Assembly: GCA_911728455.2 (NCBI GenBank)
Contig: OU452222.1
Span: forward strand, 25,596,923-25,660,922
Direction: 5' to 3'
Length of the DNA stretch: 64,000 nucleotides
Source of the DNA: Marthasterias glacialis
Taxonomy: Eukaryota; Echinodermata; Asteroidea; Forcipulatida; Asteriidae
This document shows, piece by piece, positions 23,255 to 35,728 of the stretch. Under the pieces are notes generated by a model. The model did not search any database and had not been told where the DNA came from. It worked only from the letters and a program-made list of their open reading frames with translations. Position 1 is the stretch's first letter; each line of letters opens with the position of its first letter. A program made the translations under genes and the position numbers.

Positions 23255-25947
23255 GGTAAAAAAATGCAGCGGAAACAGCATTCATAAAATAACAGCTTCT
23301 TTTTTAATGTACGACCTGTTAGAATTTTAAACAACGTTGTAGTTGCAAAACGTTTGACCCGTTATACTTGAACATCAATCCTAGGAATAAAGTCCACCCA
23401 GCTTAATTTCAGTCCAATTAACTTGTTATAAAAGAGTGCACCTTGTCCTGATTTCAACGATTGTCAGAAAAGATACACAGAGTGGAAGGGTCGATTTGTT
23501 TGTTTTATTAAAACAATTCTCACCGAGTGGTACCCATGCACAACGCGTATAGTTTACACGGTTCTGGGCCATGACCGACATAATTTCAGACAATTCTCAC
23601 CAAAGCAGTAATCATGTACAATTTGGGGTTCCCTTTGGTTGCCGGTAAAAAGTTTGCAATAGCAATAAGCGTACCAGAACTCAAAAGCCGAATTCGTAAA
23701 ACATGACGGTAGTTCAATTTTAATTAGTTTAACAAAGTGGGAAAAACCCTTCGTTTATCTAGTACTGATTGAACAATAACTCCTGAAGTAATTACATTGT
23801 ATGTAACTAAAGCGAGAAAATTTACTTAAATGTTAAATTGCTACTATTTTACGGGGTAGGGACAATTTATTAGCATTCGTTTGATACCTTGAACAAACAA
23901 ATCAGTCAAGTATGGTGGCCCGGAGAAGACACCGAACTTATTGAAGTCACTATTCATGACAAACTTCACGACTTGTGCCCAAGACGTAAATATTGACGCC
24001 ACTTTTTACGACAAAAAATTAAACGAATTGTGCCGTTAAGTCGTAAATATTGACGCCAATGTTTGGTACAGGAAAATTCAAACGACTTTTGGTACGGGCC
24101 TTTGAACAAGCAGACGGCCCCCAAGCCAGAGCTAAAGTCTAAGCCGTGGGTTCAAAAATGGCCGTAAATTTACAAGGATTGAACGATTCAAAGTTATAAA
24201 TGTCCAGCGGCGTAGCGACCGGTGTGTGTGTAGCTGAGCATGTGCAGGCACACAAACCGAGGACTTGAACAAAAGGGATCTGGGTGTTCCGACCAAGTGA
24301 GGACGTTCTCGCTTGGTTTTTGTGCACAAAACCAATTGGGACGTCGCAAAAACAAACAAACAAACAAACAAACTAAAGTCTAAACAATGGGAGAACAAAG
24401 AGAAGTCCTCAGTTTACACCATACACAAACATGGGTGTGTGTGTGTGTGGGGGGGGGGGCACACACAGACCAATATTTTTCCTAAGTCGGCATTTAGAGC
24501 AAGGTCGGCAAATTGAGCACCAAACTTACCCGAGTAAGGGATCGGGCTAAACACAAGTCCATTCGGCAAGCCTAGAGATTTGCCGACTGGATTTGCCGAG
24601 TTAAAATTTTAGTTTAATCCTCTTATTGTGAGTGGTCAAACTTTGAATTACCAAATTTAATATTCTCGGCAACGTGGGGAAGTCTACGCCCCGGACCCCA
24701 AAGAGAATTGTTGCCCCTATAAACTCCAACAGTAGGGGATTTGTCCCGAGTCCAAAGTATTCAAAGTTTGAATTTCAAAATTAAACGTCTATTTTCGGCA
24801 ACTTGACGGTCCTCATTAGACCTGAAAACACTTAAAACTGCAGAGCGTCCGGGGATTCGCCCCCTGGACCCCCACTAGAATTTGTGTCTATTTACTCCAA
24901 CAGGGGATTTGCAAAAAAAGGACAGTCTTCAAAGCTTGCATTTCGAATATGAGTCGTCTAATGATCGGCATCTGAGGGCCATTTTAAACATTCGAATCAC
25001 TGAAAAACTTCATGAGCGCTCGGGTGCTATGCCACCGAACCCCCACATGTTGGGGAGTCCCATGTCATTGTGCTTTTACTTTCATTTGATAATGTCAGTC
25101 GGCAAATTTAGGCTTCCACACCCCCACCCCAACCCCCAAAGAAAGTGCCTTCGCTACACTGCTGTCAATGTTGATATTTAACAACGCATTTAACTTACTA
25201 AATACCACTATCTTTTATAGCATAAACAATTAAAGCGAATAAACACTACATATAATGCTATTTCTGTTATACGATAAAACGCATTAAAGATGGTAATGAA
25301 CAGTTTTAATACAGAAAAAGAAAGAGGCTGTCAGCCTTGAATAAAAGCAAGATATATACAAACAAACAATTAAAAATACCTCGAATGTGGAACCCTGCGA
25401 AAGGGGGGGAACAAAACAATAATACAATAAATGAATAAATAAAAACCCAAAGAGCGCAAAAAGATATTAGGAAAAAGAAAAAAAAGAAGGAAAAAAAACA
25501 TTTCAAGAAAAACAAATGAATTAATGAACAAAAGAACAACTGACAAACATGTGAACTGACATACAGCCAGAATGTACTAATGAGAAAAAAATACAATCAA
25601 AGAAGAAAACAAGTTGAATTTAGGGCAAAAGAAATAGTAAATAAATTCAAAATCAAAGGAAAATTAGAACTTGTAATCCTTTATGATAAAGTACAGCTAG
25701 TTATATTATTGTTTTAAAACTATGGTCTTTACTTTTAAAAAATCAAGGCTTTAAATTGCCACAAAAATAATATCACCAAACATAACTAGAGATTAAAATG
25801 TGCAAACAATACTAGATCGTCCTTGTCACTTGTACGGGTGCTGCAAATAACTGATCATCTATATAGTTATATTATTGTTTTAAAACTAGGCAATGATAAC
25901 GAATAAACTAAATAAAGTATGTTATAACATTCTCTCCGAATGAGTTC
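23255..25947. other. Intergenic interval between the two minus-strand genes
   Basis: I see no exon-like sequence here. The interval holds the presumed promoter of the PEP-synthase-like gene (no TATA box recognised), a (CAAA)n run near 24352-24372, a TG/G run at 24436-24459 and a degenerate tandem repeat at about 24650-25060. It ends at the candidate polyadenylation site of the next gene. The short reading frames here lack any domain signature. Confidence 0.6.
24650..25060. repeat. Degenerate tandem repeat, about 170-bp unit
   Basis: Motifs recur with a period near 170 bp: ACTCCAACAGTAGGGGATTTG and ACTCCAACAGGGGATTTG, paired with TACGCCCCGGACCCCA and GCCCCCTGGACCCCC, then a weaker third unit at GCCACCGAACCCCCA. 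It is non-coding, and its class is unknown. Confidence 0.6.
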
Positions 25948-25953
25948 TTTATT
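25948..25953 (-). promoter_or_regulatory. Candidate polyadenylation signal AATAAA
   Basis: On the minus strand AATAAA lies about 195 bp after the stop codon of the lectin-like gene (26146). It is the first canonical hexamer I noticed downstream. Its use is unproven. Confidence 0.45.
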
Positions 25954-26145
25954 TTTGTATTTTTCTCTGCTACAAAATCCAAAATCAAAACACAATTCGT
26001 ATAAAACTAACATTTTCGATAGAAGAAAACATACAAATAAAATATCAATAAATAAATAAAAACTCAATGTGAATGCCAATATAATCTTTCCATACATTAG
26101 TCAACACTGGGCTATGCAGTATTTGCTGATTGCTCATAGACTGAA

Positions 26146-26840
26146 TCAATTCCGCTTCTCTGGGCATTGTGGTGTTAAATGTTCTTCAATAGTCACCTCA
26201 GCAATGCGTAGACCTGCGTCGTTCCCCGATCTAGAAGGATCTATGTCTAAGCTGACGTACCTAGCTGTTACTGGCGGATCACATACGAATGTTATCACCG
26301 CCCCATCGTAGACCTGGGCTGCTGTTACTGTTGAGCCACATTGCTGGTTCCGGGCGTAGTCTGAAGTAACGCCACTACGCGCAACTAAACCAACATGATA
26401 TTCTGAAACAGAAGAATGTATGCGTAACACTTAGTGCACAACAAAGTACCTTTGATATTGACCCTTGCACGCACGCCACACACGCCGACTGTGCCACGCT
26501 CACCATTTTGGTGGTCAATGGGTTTAGGTGTAAACGCCGCGTCTCCTAAAATGCGCACTTCACTAAGTGACATTGACCACCAAAATGGCGCAACTAAGAT
26601 TATTGTGATGATGACGTCAGGTGAATTGGGTCAATAGGCCACATTAGGATAAAAACATCTTCTGTCTCTGCACTTCAACATGCAATAGACCGATTGCGCG
26701 ACCAATGTTTACATGTCATCACGTGACTTATTGTGGGTACTACGTCATCTCAGTTGATGGCAAAGACGAGCAAAGACTACATACTGTGACTGACAGTCTC
26801 ACCGACAGTCGGCCTTTGGTACTAATAACACAGCTACTAA

Positions 26841-26876
<36 letters not shown>

Positions 26877-29800
26877 TTGTATGTTGTGACATTGATTTAA
26901 ATTACATTACTGTTTCATAAACTACCAGTATTTTAATAGAAAAGAGGTTTGTTTTGAGTTATGCACTACCGACATCGATTGTCGTTGTAGCAACCCGCAT
27001 GTGATTTTGTTTGTAATGCAAATAACCGTACAGAAACTAAAAAAAGTTGGAAAAGTGAGCATATTTATACTTAGCCTTGAGGAATTTCAGTTAAAGAAAT
27101 CACGGTTTTGGAAAGCCTTTCCTTTTTGATGACTTCAGCTTCAAAATTGTGAAACTCTTGTAAAAGTGTGGGATCGCGGTCGTCTGGCCTAAACGTTCCG
27201 TGCAAACCACATCGTGAACATGATATTTCTTTTGGAATTTCCAAGACTTGCCGGGTTGCTGGAACTGACCTTATACAGCCACTCTGGTAAGGCCTCTGTT
27301 ACAAACTGTGGAATATTCTTCACGGATTTCGAGAAAGAAAAACCTCGACCAGATAAACAAATGCAACAATCATCATGTACTTTTTACAAAAACGGCACGT
27401 TTCCATGGAGGACGGACTGTTTGTTGATGTTTAATACCCACTATGGGTCACGCGACTTGGAGAGCGCAATCGGTCTATTAGTTCATCGATACAATGTACC
27501 CAATGACCTTCAGAATAAATTGCAATACATAGCTTTGTTGTTTGTGTGTTTAAGAAAATTGCAATTGAGTTTGTTAACGGTAATATACTTTTTTCTGAAG
27601 GTTTTCTACTTGAAGCCTTACCGGTATTGTTGACTCCAAGATCTACGATGATACGACCCAAGCAGTGTTTGTCCATTAATTCCACTTGCCACCATAGGTG
27701 TAAATCACTGCTCCCATCGGCTGTTAATAAATGACACTGGATTATTTTGATTTATATTGATATTACAGTTTCTAAATGAAACCGATCTTGAATCATGTAC
27801 ATTTGCCTATTTTGATACATTGCTATTGAGAGTTACTCGCTGGTAAAACCTTAAGGTTGTGAAAACAACATCTGAAAATTAATATTTAATCTAAAAGTAT
27901 CTGATGATCGAATGTCATTCAACGGTTTTGTTGGTTTGAGGCAAAGTTTTGTTACCGCACAAAACAACAGTGTTTAAAAGTTATAGTTTATTCGTAAAAA
28001 CTATTGTAAAACTATTGCAGGAACAAGTAGTAAGCACCTTGATAACTTAATTCCGTTAGTGGCGGCTAGGGCTAGAGCTACGACTGTTGCTAAGGACGTC
28101 CTACTTCAACGCATAATGCTGACAGTGTTTCAACCGTAGCCGTAGCCGTAGCCGCCAACTTAGACACGGCCTTGCATTTTACTTTGGAACTGTTTCTATG
28201 TAGTACAACAGTCATTTGGACTTGCAATCTTGAACAACGATTCCAAACTATTCTTTGTATTAGGCTATATCAAGAATTGATCCTATCTTTACGGATCTCC
28301 ATCAGACTAATCTGAGCAGCTCGTTCATGGGCGGGAACACTACCGAAGCTGATATGGCCGCCACACGTGCGCGTCGACACACACGCAATTTGAATCCTTC
28401 ATACTCGTTGGTACATAATGCGCGCTGATGCGCTATTGTCACGTCGCGTGCGCGTGCGGCGGCCTATAGGGGGAGCTGTGGTGATGTAGTGTATGCAGAT
28501 TAGTGTATTCAGTGTAGTTCTGAACCTTTTGTAGTTTATATCTTTTGAGCCGGAGTATAGTTTGAATGACTATGATTTCTGTTATATTTCTTTCGAAAAT
28601 AATAATAAAACAGTTGGCAAAAAACAAGCAGTATCGGGCCGTCAATTTGGGGGCTGGGGATGAGAATTAAGATACCCCTTGGTATTATTTTCTGTTGAGC
28701 AGGATTACCTTGAAGGGCGTAAGTTCCGGGTCCACAGAACCGGAAAGAGCCCTGGAAACCATTGTTTTGTTGTTGTTGTTTTATTTTTCTTGTTGTTTTC
28801 CCCCTACTTTTGTTCTCCTTTTGGACGAACGCTGTTGGACTACCTCACCTCTTTACCGCCTCGATTGTTTCAAAAATTTAAACGCATGTTACTGCACAGT
28901 AAGTTTGTTTTAATTTACAGAAATCCATAAGCAACCGGCGTCCCACCGTTCCTTCTTCATCTGATCCAGGACCTGCACGCGGGCACCACTTGCACCGTGC
29001 ATGTTGGAGACGACATCTCCGACCCCTTCCTAACTACCTCCGGTGTCCGTCAAGGCTGCATCCTAGCCCCAGCTCTATTCTGCTGTGCTATCGACTGGGT
29101 CCTAAGCCGCTGCCACGCAGATCTTGGTATAAAGGTGGGAGATACATCCTTCTCCGACCTAGACTACGCCGATGACGCTGCCCTATTCGATGAAGATCCC
29201 AACGAGTGGCTTACCTCACTACAGAAGTTCGAAGAAGAAGCCGGGACGATGGGCCTGCAAACATCTTGGGTAAAAACCAAGATCCAGAACTGCACAGGAC
29301 TCGGCCCACCATCTGCCCCAGTGACTGTTGAGGGCCAGCCTGTCGAAACCACAGGGAAGTTCAATAACTCGGCTGTGACATCCATTCCGATGGTCGCTCT
29401 TCCCCTGACATCCACCGACTACTAGGGCTCACCTCCTCAACCTTTGGCCAACTAGACCGTGTGTGGCGGAACAAGCGCCTGAAACTGAAAACGAAGCTTA
29501 GGGTGTACACAACTTGTGTCCTCCCCGTCCTTCTCTATGGGTCAGAAACTTGGACGCTGCTAGTAGAGGACGGACGTAAGCTTCAAACTTTTAACACCAG
29601 ATGTCAAACGCGCATTCTCGGCATCCGGTGGTCCGACTTCGTCACCAACGGCGCAATATTGGGGATCACCGGCATTGAAGACGTCAGAACAACCATCTCT
29701 CGGCGACGTCACTCCCTCTTTGGCCACGTCAGACGGCTCACGGCAGACACGCCTGCTCACGCCGCTCTCAAGCTGAGCGTTGACGTCAGAGGGGGACTCC

Positions 29801-30563
29801 AACCCGGCCCTGCCTAGAGGAGACCCAGAGGTCGACCACGCAACACCTGGGTGCACCAGCTGGAAGTGGACCATCAAACACAGGCTCAGCAGCTGTGGCA
29901 GGCCGCATCAGATCGTATGGGCTAGGTGGCTCTACGTCCCCCATGATGAATTACAGAGAATGATGATGATGAAATCCATAAGAAATGGAGAGTGTACAAT
30001 GCATACTATTTGAGACATGTTCAATCACTTTTGTTCTCATTTTTTCCTGCGTTCACCTTTTACTAGCTAGTCAAAATATATTAGGCAAACATTGTTCAGG
30101 CACGAGTTGGCAAAATCTGGGTGTGGGGCTGATCCTATGGGCCATCCCCCACACCAAAAAGTATAGGGCGAGAGATATACCCCAGCTGAAATAAGTTGGG
30201 AATATATCCCCCGCCCCTGGGATTTACGCAGGTGTTCACATAATGCCATGAAACTTATCCAGTTTGCGAGATAGATTTGTTGGGCTATGTCGACTCATTC
30301 TATAGAATGAATCGACCAAGACCAAGACGACTTACTGAACCCAAGAACGAGATGGAAGTATAGTGATATGGCACTTCTGGAGCTCCGTAGAACGTCTCCA
30401 CATTATTACTTTTTTGACAGTAACAGAATTATGAGTGTAAATAGAACTATGTTTTTACCAGTGTGAGAGAATGTGTTTCTGTCGCCGTCTATAGCGTCGC
30501 CTGCTGGGTGCCTAGTTGGAACAGACCTACTCTGAGATGCTGTATCCTCGAAGACAGGGACAA
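26146..30563 (-). CDS. Exons 14-16 of HYR/FTP gene: FTP domain 4 and stop
   Basis: Exon A has EDTASQSRSVPTRHPAGDA followed by IDGDRNTFSHT. Exon B has LHLWWQVELMDKHCLGRII. Exon C has ARSGVTSDYARNQQCG and CDPPVTARYVSLDID, and ends in PQCPEKRN with TGA at 26148-26146. The 2.7-kb intron between exons A and B contains a retrotransposon inserted in the opposite orientation. Confidence 0.88.
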
Positions 30564-33500
30564 CTATGAGTAAAATCATCACATGAAAAAAGACACACAA
30601 CGTTAAATTCCTATATTAAATGAATTCAAAATTACGCTTGCTGGTTGAATGTTTCTCTTTACTCATTAATGTTTGGTGATGTTCTTGTTCTATTTATTGG
30701 ACACCTGCAAGTTTGTTGTTTTTTTTTTTAGGCGGCGACGTTTGTTTGTCTTTTTTTCTTCTTCTTACTCGTCGCCTTCGTTTGAGATACGCGCAAGCGC
30801 ATTGCTAATCTGCTTCTGCATTTTTGTACTCGACTAGATAGTGCCCCACAATCAACAACCCGAAAGGTGACACCACAGAAAAAAACCAACAAAAACAAAC
30901 ACGTCGTGCCAATTAATAACTCACAAAAACCGCGTACAAACAAAAGGTCGCGGAGTATAAAAGTCGCAAACTATAGAAGAACACCATACAACTGATGTCT
31001 GGAAAGATGGAATTAACAAAACCTTAAAGTTTAAGAAAAGTAATCGATTAAATTGAGATCCATCTAGTGACGATGGTTGAAGTAAAAATTTGCCAATATT
31101 AACCACAACAAGTGATGATAATATTTTAAGCGGTTTAAAGGGCATATGAAATATGATTTTTTATTACTTGAAACAACTCTTACATTCATTCTGATGAAAT
31201 AATTTCACATTTTGATTGTAAAATTTGGGGTGTTTTGACACTTTTTCTGGATTCTGTGTTTTATGCAAATTGAATTTAGCGTATTTAAGAGCAAATGTGT
31301 GATGTCATCGAGGGCAAAGCTGCGACATCATGGTTGGTTTTTTGCACAAAAAATTACAGATTTGTTTTCTGTTTTTCAAATGGCAACTCCATTTATATTT
31401 GGTTGTTGTCTTATTAATGAGTGTTTAAACTTGTCAGTAAGTATTTTGGGGGTGACCGTTTGTTTTCTTTTGCAAAATTTGGGATTTTGATTTTGTACAT
31501 TTTAATGCTGATGTGAGACTTTGTTCCTATCATGAGTCACAAAACAGAGCCCTCATGTGTCCAGTTTAAGACAGGTCATTTTTGAAAATTCAGTTAGTAC
31601 ATCAAACCTTAATTTTATCACAAAAAGCTATTTTTATTTCCCTTAAACTGTCCTTAAGCATGTATATTTGATAAAAAAATGTATTAAAAAATTGCTCTTC
31701 ATAGGCCCTTTAATGTATTAAGCACTAAACTTTGTACCAATGTTGTACCTTGATAACTTGAACATTCCCAAGGGCTTCGCTCTTCCACTGCCACCTCGGC
31801 CATTTGCAGATATCCGCTACTAACACCGGGATTCGATGATTCTATATCGAGGCTGATATACCTCGCTTTCACTGGCGGGTCACACATGAAGGCAACTACT
31901 GTCCTATCAGCAGACCATGCCTTGGTGACCAGTAAGCCGCATTGCTGGTTGTTGGTGAAGTCAGAATCTAAACCACCTCGTACATTAGCCTTGGTGGTAT
32001 GGTATCCTTCTTGAATCAGTGGAAGGTGAATTGAATAAATGAAATGCATTTAAAATATTAATAAAAAAAATAAAAAAATGAAAAAATAATTAACATACTT
32101 TCCACTCCGTCAAGTGTAAATAAATATCCATGGGCAATTTATGTGGCGCTTTCAGACAAAATACCGAAACGTTTTATACTTGTACTGCCCCTGTTCATTT
32201 GGCCTTAGATGTTTCTGAATCCATTTCAACTCTTTTCGAATATGCAGCACCGGCAGTCAAATTGGAGCACATCATTACGGATACAGCCCATGAAACGGAC
32301 AATGTGGATGTCCAAGCCGCGTATAGCTGTCGAAATTCCCAGCAAGGGCAATCAGTATTACCAACCAATCAATACGAACTTACCAATTCTGAGTGAAACA
32401 GTAATGGTGCCTAAACAGTGTTCGGTAACCAAGTCCATTAGCCACCACGGATGCGGGTCGTTATAACCTACGTTAACAATCATGGATGAAATGGTTAGTT
32501 ATGAATACAGATTTTAAGTTTCCTGCTTTTTAATGCAACTCAAGAGGTCCTCAACCCAACGGTTATAATTTTAAACTCATCTTTCAACCAAATAACTGAG
32601 TGGGTTTTACGGGTGACTATACGGAAGCCCATTATTGCCACGTTGCTCTTTGACGTGGACGTGTTTCTCTTTCCCTTGTTAGTGTTAGAAGTGTTTCTTT
32701 TTCACCTGGTTGCCACCGCTTAATAACTGGCTACTGCCACCTCATAACACTACGACGTGAAAAAGAAGCACTTCCCCCAAGTGAAAGAGAAACGCAATGT
32801 GGCACTAATGGGCTTCCGTAGGTAACAACCTTGTGATTAAAATCTCTGTTCACATGGCTGTTACTCGTAAACCTAACCAGTATTAACATTTTATTTAAAT
32901 TGATTTAAAGGGAATAACACCAAAACCTATAAAGAAGAAGAAAAGAGGAAGAAAACAGAAAGAAGAGGGAAACAATGATGAATGATATTTACCAAGATCA
33001 TGATGGATGTATACTTTTTTCTGTGGTATAAATAAAACTCTCCTTTTTCCACAGACGTCCCCCTTTTGAAATCTGTCTTGTTCACCGCCTTTTCCCCACC
33101 TTTAATTTGTCTTTTGTGTTTCCAAACTCTTGTGGTTAAATCAGACTCTTCCCCTTCCCACCCCCTTTGTGGTTCATCCCCCGCATCTTGTGACTGCTTT
33201 CTGCCTCTCTCTTTTCACTTCTTTCCACTCGACTGCTTTTGTTGTCTCAGTATATGCGTGTGTTGGGTTGTCGCTTAGCCTTTGAGTACGACTCCGCTAG
33301 GGTCGAAACGTAAGGCCATTAACAATTGTTTGCATGAATAAAACTTATGTTCAAATCTTCTTATCCTTGGTCACTTTTCATCTTTTCTATCTAAGTACAA
33401 GGTTTAAATGAATTTGTATAACTAGCATTGACAATACCAATCAGAACGATGAGAATTACAATGTTACTCTCTCTGTGGATTTATTGTTGTCTCTTACCAG

Positions 33501-35697
33501 TGCAAGAGATGGTGTGTACATTACCATCTATTGCATTATTCGCAGGATATGAGACAGGATAAGTTGAACTCTGAGATGCATTTTCCCCGAGGAGAGGAAT
33601 CTCTATGAATGGAAGGAACAAGAATAATTTTGTGTCAATATTCAGCCTGTTCAAAGGAAGTTAAGCACGTTATAAACACAATAAATAGGATCGAAATCGG
33701 TAAGTTTTCATAAAAAAGACACACACCTGCCAAAACAATATTGCTTGGTTCTAGTGTTTGTAATCAACATACCTTTCGAGAGCTACTTTCAAAATTAATT
33801 TTAAAACGTCTCTCAATTAAATATCCTTTGTTGCAAAAGTTGATGCAGAAACAACATTGGTGGTATTTTAAAGTTTTCAAGCAACTGCATTTCAAGAGGT
33901 TCCCTACAAAGGACATTAAATCCCAAATCATACATCACATTAAATCATTGAATTAATGAACATCTTATACCACTATATTCCAAGCATTCTCCGGCTTTGT
34001 ACTCTCTGACAACTACTTCTGTTATGACTGGGGCATCTCGCGTCACCTCAAAAGAAGGCAGTTGTACATCCACGCTTACGTACTTGGCTTTTATTGGTGA
34101 ATCGCAAGAAAATTTAAATACTGGCCCTGTTTGAAAATATTCATCTGAGCTGCACTTCTGATTCTCCCAGTAGTTTGAACTGAGCCCAGCTCTTGCACTC
34201 ACATTGACGAAAGGATATTCTGAAGAAGTATTTAAACAGAAACAAAAAACATTTAAGTGCATAAATGAGAAAATTATGGGTACTTTATTAAGCATGATTG
34301 ATTAAAATCTACCTCGATTTCCAAGGCCAAAACTACATTTCATTTGCTATGATGGGTAGCTTAATTTAAGAGAAAGTTTGTTATCAATAACAAAACTTAC
34401 ACTTAATTCACACACATTATCAACAAGAAATAAAGTAAACAAAACAAGTATTAAAGAAGTATATTAACATTCTTTGTTGCAGAACATTCTTTCTACAAAA
34501 GAAAAAAAAATCAATCAATTTATGTCACATTTACTTTAAATAAATTAAAGTCACTCCGTACGGACAACGTTGGTCCCAAGACGTAAGTCGGTGGAAACTG
34601 ACGATAAATCTGGACTTGTCTACCAGTTGGTAAATTTGTTGTGAAAAAAGGAATAATGCTGAGATCACGAGCAAAGGGGGCATAGTGAAGGTTACATGTA
34701 AGTCTACAGCAGATGTTTGATTGCATTATGGGTGCCCTCTGTGTTGTTACTGTTCTACGATAGTTTGTTCAAATAATTAGAGAAAATATTTCTTTTCTGC
34801 TTTTCTGCATAGTACATTGTACATTCATTAGGCCTTGTCAAGTAACCAATTCCAACTTCAGTTTGTCACAGCGGTGCTATTTGGTGGGAGTAGTTAAGTT
34901 CCGTAACGTTCGTGTAAATTACCATCAACTCACTATTTGCACGTACAGGTGTGTGTGTGTGTAAGGGCGTGTACAGACGTGGGTGTTGTCTTGATAGGGA
35001 TTTGTAGAAATGTTTTATTCTTTTACGAAGCTATATGGTGCTTTTTCAGTGAAATGACAAAAAATCTGGGGATGATCCGATGGATCCTTTGAATCGTCCC
35101 TCCTGGACAAAAAGTAGGGGGGTATACGCCCCTTTACGCCCTGGTATTTACGCCCATGTTGTCTACATTCAATATTACCATCGAAGTTTCGTCCGAGTGT
35201 GACAGTGATTGAACCCTGTAGGTGTAAATCTGAACTTGTCTTCATTCAATAATTACCAATGAAGTTTCGTCCGAGTGTGACAGTGATTGAACCCAAGCAG
35301 TGTTCGTCGTCTGATTCCCCATGCCACGATGCCGACATACCTGAAAATCCATCCGGTTGAAGAAAAAAACATGCATCAAGGCTTTGTAAGACAAAGACAC
35401 AAAACATTCTGACGGAAAACACATTTCAAGCAACGGAATTTTTATTTTGAAATATCAATAGGGCAGTGAACTGAAAATATCTAATTTGAATTAAATCTAT
35501 CGTTGCGTTTGAAAATTTGAGAAGTGTTTTAGGATTTCAAATAGTGAAGTTAGAGCCTGCTTAGTTCTAGGACAGATACACCGTTTCCCGTTCAAGTAAT
35601 AAACCCTTTAATCTCTGAATTATCCGAAACGCACGATGTTGGAATATAACTTGATTTTGTTTTGTTTTATTACACATTCAACAGTGCAAGCGCCAAA

Positions 35698-35728
<31 letters not shown>

